Origin: Stenotrophomonas maltophilia
GTDB lineage: Bacteria > Pseudomonadota > Gammaproteobacteria > Xanthomonadales > Xanthomonadaceae
Direction: 5' to 3'
Assembly: GCA_002435595.1 (NCBI GenBank)
Contig: DJBL01000177.1
Coordinates: 1-15,018, forward strand
DNA: 15,018 bases
Part shown: piece after piece, positions 6,484 through 12,688 of the stretch
How the letters are laid out: each line of letters begins with the position of its first letter
How positions within the stretch are numbered: position 1 is the stretch's first letter
Notes under the pieces: generated by a model
Told to the model about the DNA's origin: nothing
Database searches by the model: none
What the model saw: the letters and a program-made list of their open reading frames with translations, nothing else
Position numbers and translations under genes: made by a program

Positions 6484-6663
6484 ATGAGCGACAAGAAAGC
6501 CTACCCGCTGCGCATCAACGCCGACATCCTGGCGGCACTGCAGCGCTGGGCCGACGATGAGCTGCGCAGTGCCAACGCACAGATCGAATACGTCCTGCGC
6601 GATGCACTGCGCAAGGCCGGACGACTTCCCAAACCGGATGCAAGCAAGGAGAGCAAGCAATGA
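6484..6663 (+). CDS. Arc-type ribbon-helix-helix DNA-binding protein
   Basis: This 59-residue protein resembles the phage P22 Arc repressor. It has an N-terminal basic strand KAYPLRI (5-11), helix A at about 13-27 (ADILAALQRWADDEL) and helix B at about 30-46, where LRSANAQIEYVLRDALRKAGR matches the Arc pattern RSxNxxI...R. Arc proteins dimerise through the strand and insert it into the major groove at palindromic operators. It starts 3 bp after the SPFH stop and overlaps the next gene by ATGA, so translation is probably coupled; its own Shine-Dalgarno is poor. The likely role is repression of its own operon at the palindrome 5562-5578. An additional link to SPFH membrane state is speculation. 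Confidence 0.88.
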   Translation: MSDKKAYPLRINADILAALQRWADDELRSANAQIEYVLRDALRKAGRLPKPDASKESKQ

Positions 6664-6836
6664 GCAAGCGTTGGACCTACCTGACTGTCGAAGTAAAGCC
6701 GTCCTGGACCGGGCTGAAGTCCGATGACCTGCAGACCGAGCTCAACCGCCACGGCCAGCTCGGCTGGGAGCTGGTCAACGTGCTGCAGACCCAGCCGATG
6801 GGCGTGGCGGTGCTGATGTTCAAGAAGGAGATCTGA
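6660..6836 (+). CDS. Small DUF4177-like protein
   Basis: A 58-residue protein that overlaps the Arc-type gene by ATGA, so it is translationally coupled. The pattern WTYLTVEVK (5-13), then LQTELNRHGQLGWELVNVLQT (24-44) and a C-terminal strand VAVLMFKKE (49-57), is that of DUF4177: a small beta-sheet protein with the conserved LNxxGxxGWELV core. The function of the family is unknown. No membrane segment or signal is visible. AAGGAGAGC upstream of the ATG (inside the Arc gene) is a good ribosome binding site. Confidence 0.8.
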   Translation: MSKRWTYLTVEVKPSWTGLKSDDLQTELNRHGQLGWELVNVLQTQPMGVAVLMFKKEI

Positions 6837-6837
6837 G

Positions 6838-8133
6838 GTGGTGGCCCTGCTTCGGCGCGGTGCAGCCCTGCTGCTGTCCACGCTGGCATTGGCCGCCTCG
6901 GCCGCCACGCCTCCCGAACAGGTGGCCACCCGGCTGCTGGACCACCTGCAGGCCGGTGACGGGGCCGCCGCCGTGGCGATGTTCACCCCGGAAATGGCCA
7001 AGGCCGCGCCCGCGCCCGGCTTGCTGGCCCTGTGGCAATCGTTCGGCCAACCGCGTGGCCGCGGCGCAGCGGAGGTCATTTCCACCGACCATCGCCCCGA
7101 CGTGGTGACCCAGCCGCTGCAGTTTGCCTCCGGCAGCATTGCCGCGACCGTGGTGGTGGATGCGCAGGGCCGCGTCGCCGGGCTGTATTTCAAGCCCGCC
7201 GAGCCTGCCGCGCCGCCGGTGCCGGCCGATGCCGCCTATGCCGAAGTGCCCCTGGACGTGGTGACCGCCACGGGCACCCTGCCCGGCACGCTCACCCGGC
7301 CGCAGCGCGACGGACCCGTGCGCGCGGTGGTGCTGGTACACGGCTCCGGTCCGCAGGACCGGGATGAAACCATCGGTGCCAACCGCCCGTTCCTCGACGT
7401 GGCGCGCGGCCTGGCCGCGCAGGGCATCGCGGTGCTGCGCTATGACAAGCGCAGTCGGGTGCGGCCGCAGGATTTCAGCGGCGACCGCTACACCGTGGAC
7501 GATGAGACCACGCACGATGCCGTCGCCGCCGTGGCGACCCTGGCCGCCCAGGGCGGGATCGACCCGCGCCATGTCTACGTCATGGGCCACAGCCAGGGCG
7601 GCATGCTGGCGCCGCGCATCGCCCGGCAATCGGGCAAGGTGGCCGGGCTGGTGCTCTGGGCAGCGCCGGCCCGGTCGCTGCTGACCCTGCTGCCCGAACA
7701 GAACCGCTACCTGCTGGGGCTGGATGGCCAGATCACGGCGGACGAACAGGCCTTCCTGGATACCCTGGACCGCCAGATCGCCGCGGCCCGCAGCGCTGCC
7801 GACGTGGCGCCGGCCGACCTGCCGCTGCGCCTGCCGGCCCACTACTGGCGCAGTTTCGAGGCGATCGATCCGGTCGCCGACGCGCGCGCGTCAACGCTGC
7901 CGATCCTGTTGCTGCAAGGCGGGCGGGACTTTCAGGTGGTGGAGACCGATTGGCAGCTCTGGCAGCGCGGCCTGTCCGGTCGCCGCACTGCCAGCTTCCG
8001 GCACTACCCCACGCTGAACCACCTCGGCATCGCCGGCGCGGGCCCCGGCTCGCTGCAGGAGTACAGCTCGCCGGGGCACGTGCTCCCGGCGCTGATCGAC
8101 GACGTGGCCGCGTGGATCGGCGCGCAGCCATGA
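6838..8133 (+). CDS. Exported alpha/beta hydrolase with N-terminal DUF3887-like domain
   Basis: The 431-residue product has a signal peptide (cleavage near residue 22, ASA-A). A small NTF2/DUF3887-like domain of about 25-120 follows, then an alpha/beta hydrolase of about 136-430. Catalytic positions are visible: oxyanion motif VHGSG at 167-171, nucleophile S252 in GHSQGG (250-255), acid D364 in LQGGRDFQV and H395 in TLNHLG. DRDETIGANRPFLDVARGL and VLRYDKRS are typical of the BAAT/dienelactone-hydrolase-like esterases of this architecture (EstD-type). It is probably a periplasmic serine esterase; the substrate is unknown. GTG at 6838 is the likely start, because GGAG at 6827-6830 is 7 bases away; GTG at 6841 is the alternative. 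It begins 1 bp after the DUF4177-like gene and overlaps the next gene by ATGA. Confidence 0.88.
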   Translation: MVALLRRGAALLLSTLALAASAATPPEQVATRLLDHLQAGDGAAAVAMFTPEMAKAAPAPGLLALWQSFGQPRGRGAAEVISTDHRPDVVTQPLQFASGSIAATVVVDAQGRVAGLYFKPAEPAAPPVPADAAYAEVPLDVVTATGTLPGTLTRPQRDGPVRAVVLVHGSGPQDRDETIGANRPFLDVARGLAAQGIAVLRYDKRSRVRPQDFSGDRYTVDDETTHDAVAAVATLAAQGGIDPRHVYVMGHSQGGMLAPRIARQSGKVAGLVLWAAPARSLLTLLPEQNRYLLGLDGQITADEQAFLDTLDRQIAAARSAADVAPADLPLRLPAHYWRSFEAIDPVADARASTLPILLLQGGRDFQVVETDWQLWQRGLSGRRTASFRHYPTLNHLGIAGAGPGSLQEYSSPGHVLPALIDDVAAWIGAQP

Positions 8134-8684
8134 GCGCGGCGCGCGCGACCGGCACGCGCTTTGCCGTGGCCCCGGCGCCCGCCTGGCGCCTGCTGTGGCT
8201 GTGGGTGCCCATGCTGGCCGTGGCCGCGCTGATCGTGGTTACCACGCTGCAGTCGGCCCAGCGCACCCCGCATGAGTTGGGCCTGACGCTGCCGTTCCTG
8301 GCGGTGCTCACTGCGGTGCTGAGCGCGGCGTTCTTCCGCCGCCGCATCCTCCTGCGCGGGTGCGAGCTGGAGGTGGTGTCCACGTTCTATCGCAAGCGGG
8401 TGGCGGTGGATGCCCTGCAGCTGGAACAGGCACGGGTGGTCGACCTGGCCGAGCACGGCAACCTCAGCCCCACGATCAAGACCAACGGCTATGGCATGCC
8501 CGGCTTCAAGTCCGGGCACTACCGGCTGCGCGATCGTCGCAAGGCGTTCTGCCTGCTTACCGATACCAGCCGGGTGCTGTACTTGCCGCTGCGCGATGGC
8601 AGCGCGCTGGTGATCAGCCCGGAAAAGCCCCGCGAGCTGCTGGCGGCGCTGCAGGCGCTGGCCGCGCCCGGCCACACGCACTAA
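8130..8684 (+). CDS. Membrane-anchored PH-domain-like protein
   Basis: The 184-residue product has two transmembrane helices (about 21-41 and 51-69) followed by a domain of about 72-178. Its motifs (RGCELEVVSTFYRKRV, the GYGMPGFKSGHYRLRDRRKAFCLLTD region, VLYLPLRDGSALVISPEKP) are those of bacterial pleckstrin-homology-like domain families (bPH_5 type). These typically sit at the cytoplasmic membrane as scaffolds of unknown ligand. Its ATG overlaps the hydrolase stop codon (ATGA), which implies coupled translation; the start is therefore well supported. Its stop codon TAA lies inside the putative -10 hexamer of the following peptidase gene. The function is unknown. Confidence 0.8.
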   Translation: MSAARATGTRFAVAPAPAWRLLWLWVPMLAVAALIVVTTLQSAQRTPHELGLTLPFLAVLTAVLSAAFFRRRILLRGCELEVVSTFYRKRVAVDALQLEQARVVDLAEHGNLSPTIKTNGYGMPGFKSGHYRLRDRRKAFCLLTDTSRVLYLPLRDGSALVISPEKPRELLAALQALAAPGHTH

Positions 8685-8693
8685 GCTGGCCGC
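8682..8693 (+). promoter_or_regulatory. Leaderless-type -10 element of the M15 peptidase gene
   Basis: TAAGCT at 8682-8687 lies exactly six bases before the ATG at 8694, with no Shine-Dalgarno between. The hexamer includes the TAA stop codon of the upstream gene. A separate leaderless transcript from inside the operon is predicted, in addition to possible read-through. Confidence 0.45.
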
Positions 8694-9503
8694 ATGCGCC
8701 GCCGCCCTGCCCTGCTGATCAACACCGCCGACATCGAGCTGTGGCCCGGCGGCCTGCTGCGCGCGCGCAGCAACGCCGACGCGCGCGGGCTGGCCCGTGC
8801 GCAGTGGGTACTGCGGCGCAAGCGCGATGGTCGCTACCTGGCCGTGGCTACTGCGCACGACCTGCTGCCGCTGGTGCCGCGCCTGATGCGCGAGGACGGC
8901 ATCGACGCCGCGCTCGACGCGCTGGACCAGCAGGCGCTTGCCCACGGCCGCGGCCCGGTCACGGACACCCTGCTGCCCTTGAGCGGCCTGCAACAGCGCC
9001 TGGCGCAGCTGGGCATCGATGCTGGCGGCTATGCAGACGCCACCGGCCTGGCCCTGGAGGCCGAGCCGGCGCAGCTGCACCTGGCCGGCGTTGATCGCTA
9101 CCGCCGCCCGCTGTGGCTGCGCCGGAGCGCCGCACGCGGTTGGCAGCGCCTGCACCGGGCCGCCGCAGCCGAGGGTATCGCGCTGGATGCGATTTCCGGC
9201 TACCGCAGCCACGCCTACCAGCTGGGTATTTTCGAGCGCAAACGCGCGCGCGGGCTGGCCGTGGCCGACATCCTCCAGGTCAATGCCGCCCCCGGCTACA
9301 GCGAACACCACAGTGGTTTCGCGCTGGATATCGGCACGCCCGGGCAGCCGCCGGCCGAGGAGAGTTTCGAACACACCGCCGCGTTTGCATGGCTGCAGGA
9401 GCATGCCGGCCGGTTCGGCTTCCAGCTGAGCTACCCGCGCGACAACCCGCACGGCATCGTCTACGAGCCCTGGCACTGGTGCTGGCGCGCCGAACACCCG
9501 TAG
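8694..9503 (+). CDS. M15 family metallopeptidase (VanY/LdcB-like D-Ala-D-Ala or LD-carboxypeptidase)
   Basis: The 269-residue product has the zinc peptidase signature of family M15B in its C-terminal half: SGYRS (168-172), SxHxxGxAxD at 203-212 (Zn ligands H205 and D212) and EPWHW at 258-262 (catalytic E258, Zn ligand H261). Such enzymes trim the C-terminal D-Ala from peptidoglycan stem peptides. The first 125 or so residues form an extra region with no family I recognise. No signal peptide or membrane segment is visible. The in-frame TAA at 8682 rules out an upstream extension, so the enzyme may be cytoplasmic and act in muropeptide recycling, as LD-carboxypeptidases do. It is the last gene of the cluster and converges on the glycosylase gene 21 bp away. 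Confidence 0.87.
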   Translation: MRRRPALLINTADIELWPGGLLRARSNADARGLARAQWVLRRKRDGRYLAVATAHDLLPLVPRLMREDGIDAALDALDQQALAHGRGPVTDTLLPLSGLQQRLAQLGIDAGGYADATGLALEAEPAQLHLAGVDRYRRPLWLRRSAARGWQRLHRAAAAEGIALDAISGYRSHAYQLGIFERKRARGLAVADILQVNAAPGYSEHHSGFALDIGTPGQPPAEESFEHTAAFAWLQEHAGRFGFQLSYPRDNPHGIVYEPWHWCWRAEHP

Positions 9504-9507
9504 CGCC

Positions 9508-9526
9508 GGGCACCACCGGGGTGCTC
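9508..9526. terminator. Short hairpin between convergent genes
   Basis: GCACC at 9510-9514 pairs with GGTGC at 9520-9524, extended by a wobble pair and a G-C pair, in the gap between the peptidase and glycosylase stop codons. It overlaps the glycosylase stop codon and lacks a T-tract, so termination activity is uncertain. Confidence 0.3.
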
Positions 9527-10199
9527 AGTCCTGCGAGCGGTTGGTTGTTTCCTTGGCGTCCGCGCTGAAATCCGCGATGCGCCACAGGTACAGACTGGCG
9601 TAGGTCCGGTACGGCCCCCACTTCTCGCCGCGCGCCTGCAGTTGCTTCGGCGTAGGCATCGCGTCGGCCTTGTCCACGCGCTGGGCACCCTTGCGGATGC
9701 CGAGGTCGTCGATCGGCAGGATGTCCGGCCGACCCAGCCGGAACATCAGCATCATTTCCACCGTCCAGCGGCCGATGCCTCGGATCGGCACCAGCGCCTC
9801 GATGATGGCGTCGTGGCCCATCACCGACATCCGGCGCAGGTCCGGGATCTCCCCGGCCGCTTCACGCCGGGCCAGGTCGCGCAGGGCCAGGGCCTTGTTG
9901 CCCGAGACCCCGCACACGCGCAGCGCGGCGTCATCGATGCGGCCCAGCGTGTCGGCGTGCAGGCGGGTGCTGGCGATCGCCACTTCCACCCGGCCCACGA
10001 TGGTCGAGGCCGCCTTGCCGCTGAGCTGCTGGAACAGGATCGCGCGGGCCAGCGCATCGACCGGATCGAAGGACATGGCCCAGCCCGGCTGCGCCGCGAT
10101 CGGGCCCAGCCGCTTCATCCACGCGCCCAGCCGGCGGTCGCGACGGGCCAGCCAGTCGTGCGCCTGCTGCACATCAAAGCCGCGGCTGAAACGGGGCAT
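9525..10199 (-). CDS. DNA-3-methyladenine glycosylase II (AlkA/Mag-type, HhH-GPD)
   Basis: The 224-residue protein belongs to the HhH-GPD superfamily of base-excision glycosylases that remove alkylated purines. Residues 46-75 hold the conserved DPVDALARAILFQQLSGKAAS start of the fold. The helix-hairpin-helix is LVPIRGIGRWTVEMML at 136-151, and the catalytic aspartate is D165 in LPIDDLGIRKG, aligning with AlkA D238. The family's iron-sulphur cysteines (as in Nth/MutY) are absent. The length is close to that of the single-domain Mag1 type; the N-terminal TATA-like domain of E. coli AlkA is missing. The ATG lies one base after the DUF423 stop codon, so the two genes form an operon. No ada-type regulator or methyltransferase gene is adjacent. 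Confidence 0.92.
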   Translation of the reverse strand: MPRFSRGFDVQQAHDWLARRDRRLGAWMKRLGPIAAQPGWAMSFDPVDALARAILFQQLSGKAASTIVGRVEVAIASTRLHADTLGRIDDAALRVCGVSGNKALALRDLARREAAGEIPDLRRMSVMGHDAIIEALVPIRGIGRWTVEMMLMFRLGRPDILPIDDLGIRKGAQRVDKADAMPTPKQLQARGEKWGPYRTYASLYLWRIADFSADAKETTNRSQD

Positions 10200-10200
10200 G

Positions 10201-10572
10201 TCAGCGGCGCAGCGCGTTCAGGCCGTACACCACCCACCCCAGCATCAGGGCCGTGCCGCCCACCGGTGCCAACCCCGTGCTCACCTGCCACAACGCGCCG
10301 GCCACCAGGCTGCCGGAGAACAGCAGCGTGCCCAGCAACAGCACGTACAGGGCGAGCTTGCCGACGCTGTTCTGCTGGGTCGGCCCGAGCACGGCCAGGG
10401 CAACGCCGTGGCCGAACGCATACAGCGCGGCGGTGTTCACGTGCGACTGCGCCAACGGCTCGGCAATGCCGTGGGAGGCATAGGCTGACAGGCCGACCGC
10501 GGTGGCGGCCAGCAATCCGCCCAGGCAGGCCAGCAGCGAGGGTTTGCGTGCGCGTCGTTCCAGGTTGAGCAT
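10201..10572 (-). CDS. DUF423 (YgdD-type) small membrane protein
   Basis: The 123-residue product has four predicted transmembrane helices (about 12-32, 47-63, 72-96 and 99-120). It carries the DUF423 hallmarks: GLSAYASHG (27-35), NTAALYAFGHGVALAV (46-61), LFSGSLVAGALWQ (84-96) and LAPVGGTALMLGWVVYGLNALR. E. coli YgdD has 131 residues. The family is an inner-membrane protein of unknown function. GGAAGG lies upstream of the ATG and makes a good ribosome binding site. It is the first gene of a two-gene unit with the DNA glycosylase. No clear promoter is visible in the 100 bp upstream, which include the terminator of the preceding gene. Confidence 0.9.
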   Translation of the reverse strand: MLNLERRARKPSLLACLGGLLAATAVGLSAYASHGIAEPLAQSHVNTAALYAFGHGVALAVLGPTQQNSVGKLALYVLLLGTLLFSGSLVAGALWQVSTGLAPVGGTALMLGWVVYGLNALRR

Positions 10573-10607
10573 GCGTGTTTCCTTCCAGGGCGCTCCGGGA
10601 CGGAGCC

Positions 10608-10642
10608 AAAAAAAAACGCGCCGCAGGGAGCGGCGCGTTTTT
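10608..10642 (-). terminator. Strong rho-independent terminator of the SRPBCC/GyrI gene
   Basis: Read on the minus strand, a perfect 13-bp stem with a GC core (CGCGCCGC/GCGGCGCG) and a 5-base loop is followed by nine consecutive T. It starts about 30 bases after the stop codon of the gene at 10674-11753. The five T on the plus strand would allow weak termination in the other direction too. Confidence 0.92.
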
Positions 10643-10673
10643 CGTCGTGCGTTACATCAACGCGACCGTCGGA

Positions 10674-11753
10674 TTACTTGACGGCCCAGTAGATGTCGTA
10701 CGTGCCATCGGCGGTGAAGGACTTGTCCACGCCGTCCTTCCAGGACTCGTACGGACGGTCGATCACTTCGTTGCCGTTGGTCACCGACCAGGCACGCAGG
10801 GCGTTGCGGGCAATGTCCAGGCCAGCCATGTGGCCGGTGTAGGCCGCATGCGCCGAACGGTGCGGGGCAACGTGCACGTACTTGACCGGGGCGCCGCCAT
10901 CGATCTTCACCGTCAGGGCTTCAGCCGAAGCGCCTTCGGTACCCTTCTTCTTGACCGGCTGGGCCACGTCGAAGGCGTACTTTTCCTGACCGAAGTCAGT
11001 GGTGATGATGCGGAACGGACCGGCGGCTTCCAGGCCATTGGCCTCCATCACGCGCTTGATCCACTCCTGGTTGTCATGGATCGACTTGGTGATGGTCTCC
11101 TGGCCGCGATCGACGTTGCCGGCGGTGACCACCAGCAGGTCTTCGGCCGGGACGTCCACGATGGCCAGGTCGGTCAGCGGGGCTTCGGCGGTGCGGTAAT
11201 CGATGTTCGGCACGGTCGCCAGCATGTTGGCCATGCGCGACAGACCCAGCTTCAGGTCGTCACCGATGTGGCGGCTGACGTACAGGCCGGCGTAACGACC
11301 AAACAGGTTGAAGCCGTACTTGACGTCATATGCCTGGGTGATCTTGACGTTGCGGCCACCCTTGCCGGTCGGCTCCAGGGTGAAGCTGGTCTTCTTGTCG
11401 TGACCCTTGCTCGGGTCTTCGATGGCGATGGACACCAGCTTGTTCTTCTCCGAACCGGTGATCTCCCAGCTACCCTGGCCCAAGGAGCTTTCCTTGGAGG
11501 AGTAGTCCAGGCGGGCACCAACGCCGGAGGCCGGGCCGGACAGCTTCAGTTCAACGGCGGGATCGCGCAGCAAGAGCGGGTTCCAGTCCTTGAAGCGGCG
11601 CAGGCTGTTGACCGTGTCGTACACGATCGTCATCTTGCGGTTGGTCTCGATGCTTTCGGAAATATGGCGCTCGCCCGGCAGACATACGCCAATGATGACG
11701 AACAGGCCAGCCACGATCCCCAAGGCGATCAGGAACTCGATAATACGGGTCAT
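10674..11753 (-). CDS. Membrane-anchored SRPBCC (START-like) and GyrI-like fusion protein
   Basis: The 359-residue product starts with one hydrophobic helix (about 4-24), an uncleaved anchor or signal, placing the rest in the periplasm or on the membrane face. Residues 30-180 form an SRPBCC/polyketide-cyclase-like domain (YDTVNSLRRFKDWNPLLLRD, the SSKESSLGQGSWEITGSE region, KLGLSRMANML). Residues 195-357 resemble the GyrI-like/AraC effector-binding fold, ending in VIDRPYESWKDGV and GTYDIYWAVK. Both domains usually bind small hydrophobic ligands, so this fusion probably binds or shields a lipid-like or toxic compound. No catalytic motif is visible. It has its own promoter and a strong terminator, so it is monocistronic. 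The ATG at 11753 is preceded by GGAG 8 bases upstream. The ligand is unknown. Confidence 0.82.
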   Translation of the reverse strand: MTRIIEFLIALGIVAGLFVIIGVCLPGERHISESIETNRKMTIVYDTVNSLRRFKDWNPLLLRDPAVELKLSGPASGVGARLDYSSKESSLGQGSWEITGSEKNKLVSIAIEDPSKGHDKKTSFTLEPTGKGGRNVKITQAYDVKYGFNLFGRYAGLYVSRHIGDDLKLGLSRMANMLATVPNIDYRTAEAPLTDLAIVDVPAEDLLVVTAGNVDRGQETITKSIHDNQEWIKRVMEANGLEAAGPFRIITTDFGQEKYAFDVAQPVKKKGTEGASAEALTVKIDGGAPVKYVHVAPHRSAHAAYTGHMAGLDIARNALRAWSVTNGNEVIDRPYESWKDGVDKSFTADGTYDIYWAVK

Positions 11754-11800
11754 TCAGGAGTCTCCGGGGCCGATCCCACGGCCGGGTTGATTGAAGCGAA

Positions 11801-11848
11801 GCGCCAATCCTAGCAGGCTTCGCGGGTGTTGTAGATCAGGATTGGCGC
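11801..11848. repeat. Perfect 11-bp inverted repeat around the SRPBCC/GyrI promoter
   Basis: GCGCCAATCCT at 11801-11811 and AGGATTGGCGC at 11838-11848 are exact inverted copies separated by 26 bp. One arm covers the predicted -10 and start site, and the other lies just upstream of the -35. A second, overlapping pair (GCGAAGC at 11796-11802 and GCTTCGC at 11817-11823) could form an alternative hairpin. Confidence 0.6.
11807..11835 (-). promoter_or_regulatory. Promoter of the SRPBCC/GyrI gene
   Basis: On the minus strand TCTACA (11835-11830) and TAGGAT (11812-11807) lie 17 bp apart, a good -35/-10 pair. Transcription would start near 11800 and give a leader of about 45 bases. The -10 is part of the right-hand arm, in transcript direction, of the inverted repeat. 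Confidence 0.5.
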
Positions 11849-11974
11849 ACCGGTTTCCATGCCGGCAGCGGTTTTGCATAGACAAGGAGCGGAAAGATAA
11901 CGCATCGCGCGTGTCAGCACGTAGCGGATGGGGAATATTTCTTTGCCGGATTCGGCCGACGCCCCCGATAAACA

Positions 11975-12007
11975 GGCCGCAACCCTTGTCGCACAAGGGC
12001 TGCGGCC
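11975..12007 (-). terminator. Terminator of the kinase/response regulator operon
   Basis: GGCCGCA and TGCGGCC, plus CCCTTGT and ACAAGGG, form a 14-bp stem interrupted by one A-C mismatch around a CGC loop. It lies 27 bp after the response regulator stop codon and is followed on the minus strand by TGTTTAT, an imperfect T-tract. Confidence 0.6.
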
Positions 12008-12034
12008 GATGTTCAGGTTATTTCCCGGCGCGGC

Positions 12035-12676
12035 TCACACCAACTGCAGCTCGAAGGCTTTCAGTACCGCCCGGGTGCGGTCGCGCACGCCCAGCTTGGA
12101 CAGGATATTGGACACGTGGTTCTTGATCGTGCCCTCGGCCACGCCCAGCGAATTGGCGATCTCCTTGTTGGAGAAACCGCTGGCCATCAGCCGCAGGATC
12201 TCGGTCTCGCGGTCGGTGAGCGGGTCCGGGCGGTCCAGGCTGACAAATTCATTGCGCATGTGCTCCAGCCCGGACAACAGGCGCTGGGTCACCGCCGGCT
12301 GCACCAGCGAGCCGCCGTCGGCCACGGTGCGGATCGCACCGACCAGCTGCTCCAGCGTCACGTCCTTGAGCAGGTAGCCTTTGGCACCGGCCTTGAGCCC
12401 GGCCAGCACCAGCTGGTCGTCATCGAAGGTGGTCAGGATGATGGTCGGCGGCAGCTGGCCCAGGCGCGACAGCATCTGCAGCGCCTCCAGCCCGGACATC
12501 ACCGGCATGCGCATGTCCATCAGCACCACGTCCGGGCGCACCTGCGGCACCAGCTCGACCGCCTGGCGGCCATCGGCGGCCTCGGCCACCACCTCGATAC
12601 CGGCGTCCAGCGCCAGCAGCGAGCGGATCCCCTGCCGCACCAGGGTTTGGTCGTCGACCAGGCAGACGCGAATCAT
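12035..12676 (-). CDS. NarL/LuxR-family response regulator
   Basis: The 213-residue protein has a receiver domain (1-118) with acidic pocket D8/D9, phospho-acceptor D54 in VLMDMRMP, T82/T83 and K104 in the YLLKD motif. After a linker, a LuxR-type helix-turn-helix follows at about 150-210 (PLTDRETEILRLMASGFSNK region, then LGVAEGTIKNHVSNILSKL). It is the transcriptional output of the adjacent sensor kinase. An in-frame extension to 12862 exists but runs inside the kinase gene. The ATG at 12676 is fixed by the family start MIRVCLVDDQ and by a strong GAGGAG Shine-Dalgarno at 12683-12688, which overlaps the kinase stop codon. The regulon is not visible from sequence; the neighbouring SRPBCC/GyrI gene is one candidate target. 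Confidence 0.96.
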   Translation of the reverse strand: MIRVCLVDDQTLVRQGIRSLLALDAGIEVVAEAADGRQAVELVPQVRPDVVLMDMRMPVMSGLEALQMLSRLGQLPPTIILTTFDDDQLVLAGLKAGAKGYLLKDVTLEQLVGAIRTVADGGSLVQPAVTQRLLSGLEHMRNEFVSLDRPDPLTDRETEILRLMASGFSNKEIANSLGVAEGTIKNHVSNILSKLGVRDRTRAVLKAFELQLV

Positions 12677-12682
12677 CGAACA

Positions 12683-12688
12683 CTCCTC
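12683..12688 (-). promoter_or_regulatory. Shine-Dalgarno of the response regulator
   Basis: GAGGAG on the minus strand, 6 bases before the ATG, overlaps the TGA stop codon of the kinase gene. It decides the start at 12676 and suggests coupled translation of kinase and regulator. Confidence 0.75.

Larger units (their letters stand above)
11754..12034. other. 280-bp intergenic region with promoter and terminator
   Basis: There is no gene here. From right to left on the minus strand it holds the terminator of the response regulator gene, an AT-richer stretch around 11930-11945, then a promoter bracketed by an 11-bp inverted repeat and the leader of the SRPBCC/GyrI gene. A short GGCCG/CGGCC hairpin at 11768-11783 lies close to that gene's Shine-Dalgarno. 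Confidence 0.6.

Noticed and set aside
5611..6663. SPFH plus small DNA-binding protein as a toxin-antitoxin or defence system
   Set aside because: There is no toxin-like or nuclease partner, no mobile-element context and no unusual base composition. Arc-type autoregulation of a membrane operon explains the arrangement.
8004..9497. Long open frame on the minus strand across the PH and M15 genes
   Set aside because: It is antisense to two genes with clear motifs and has low-complexity Gln/Arg/Ala composition; a frame shadow.
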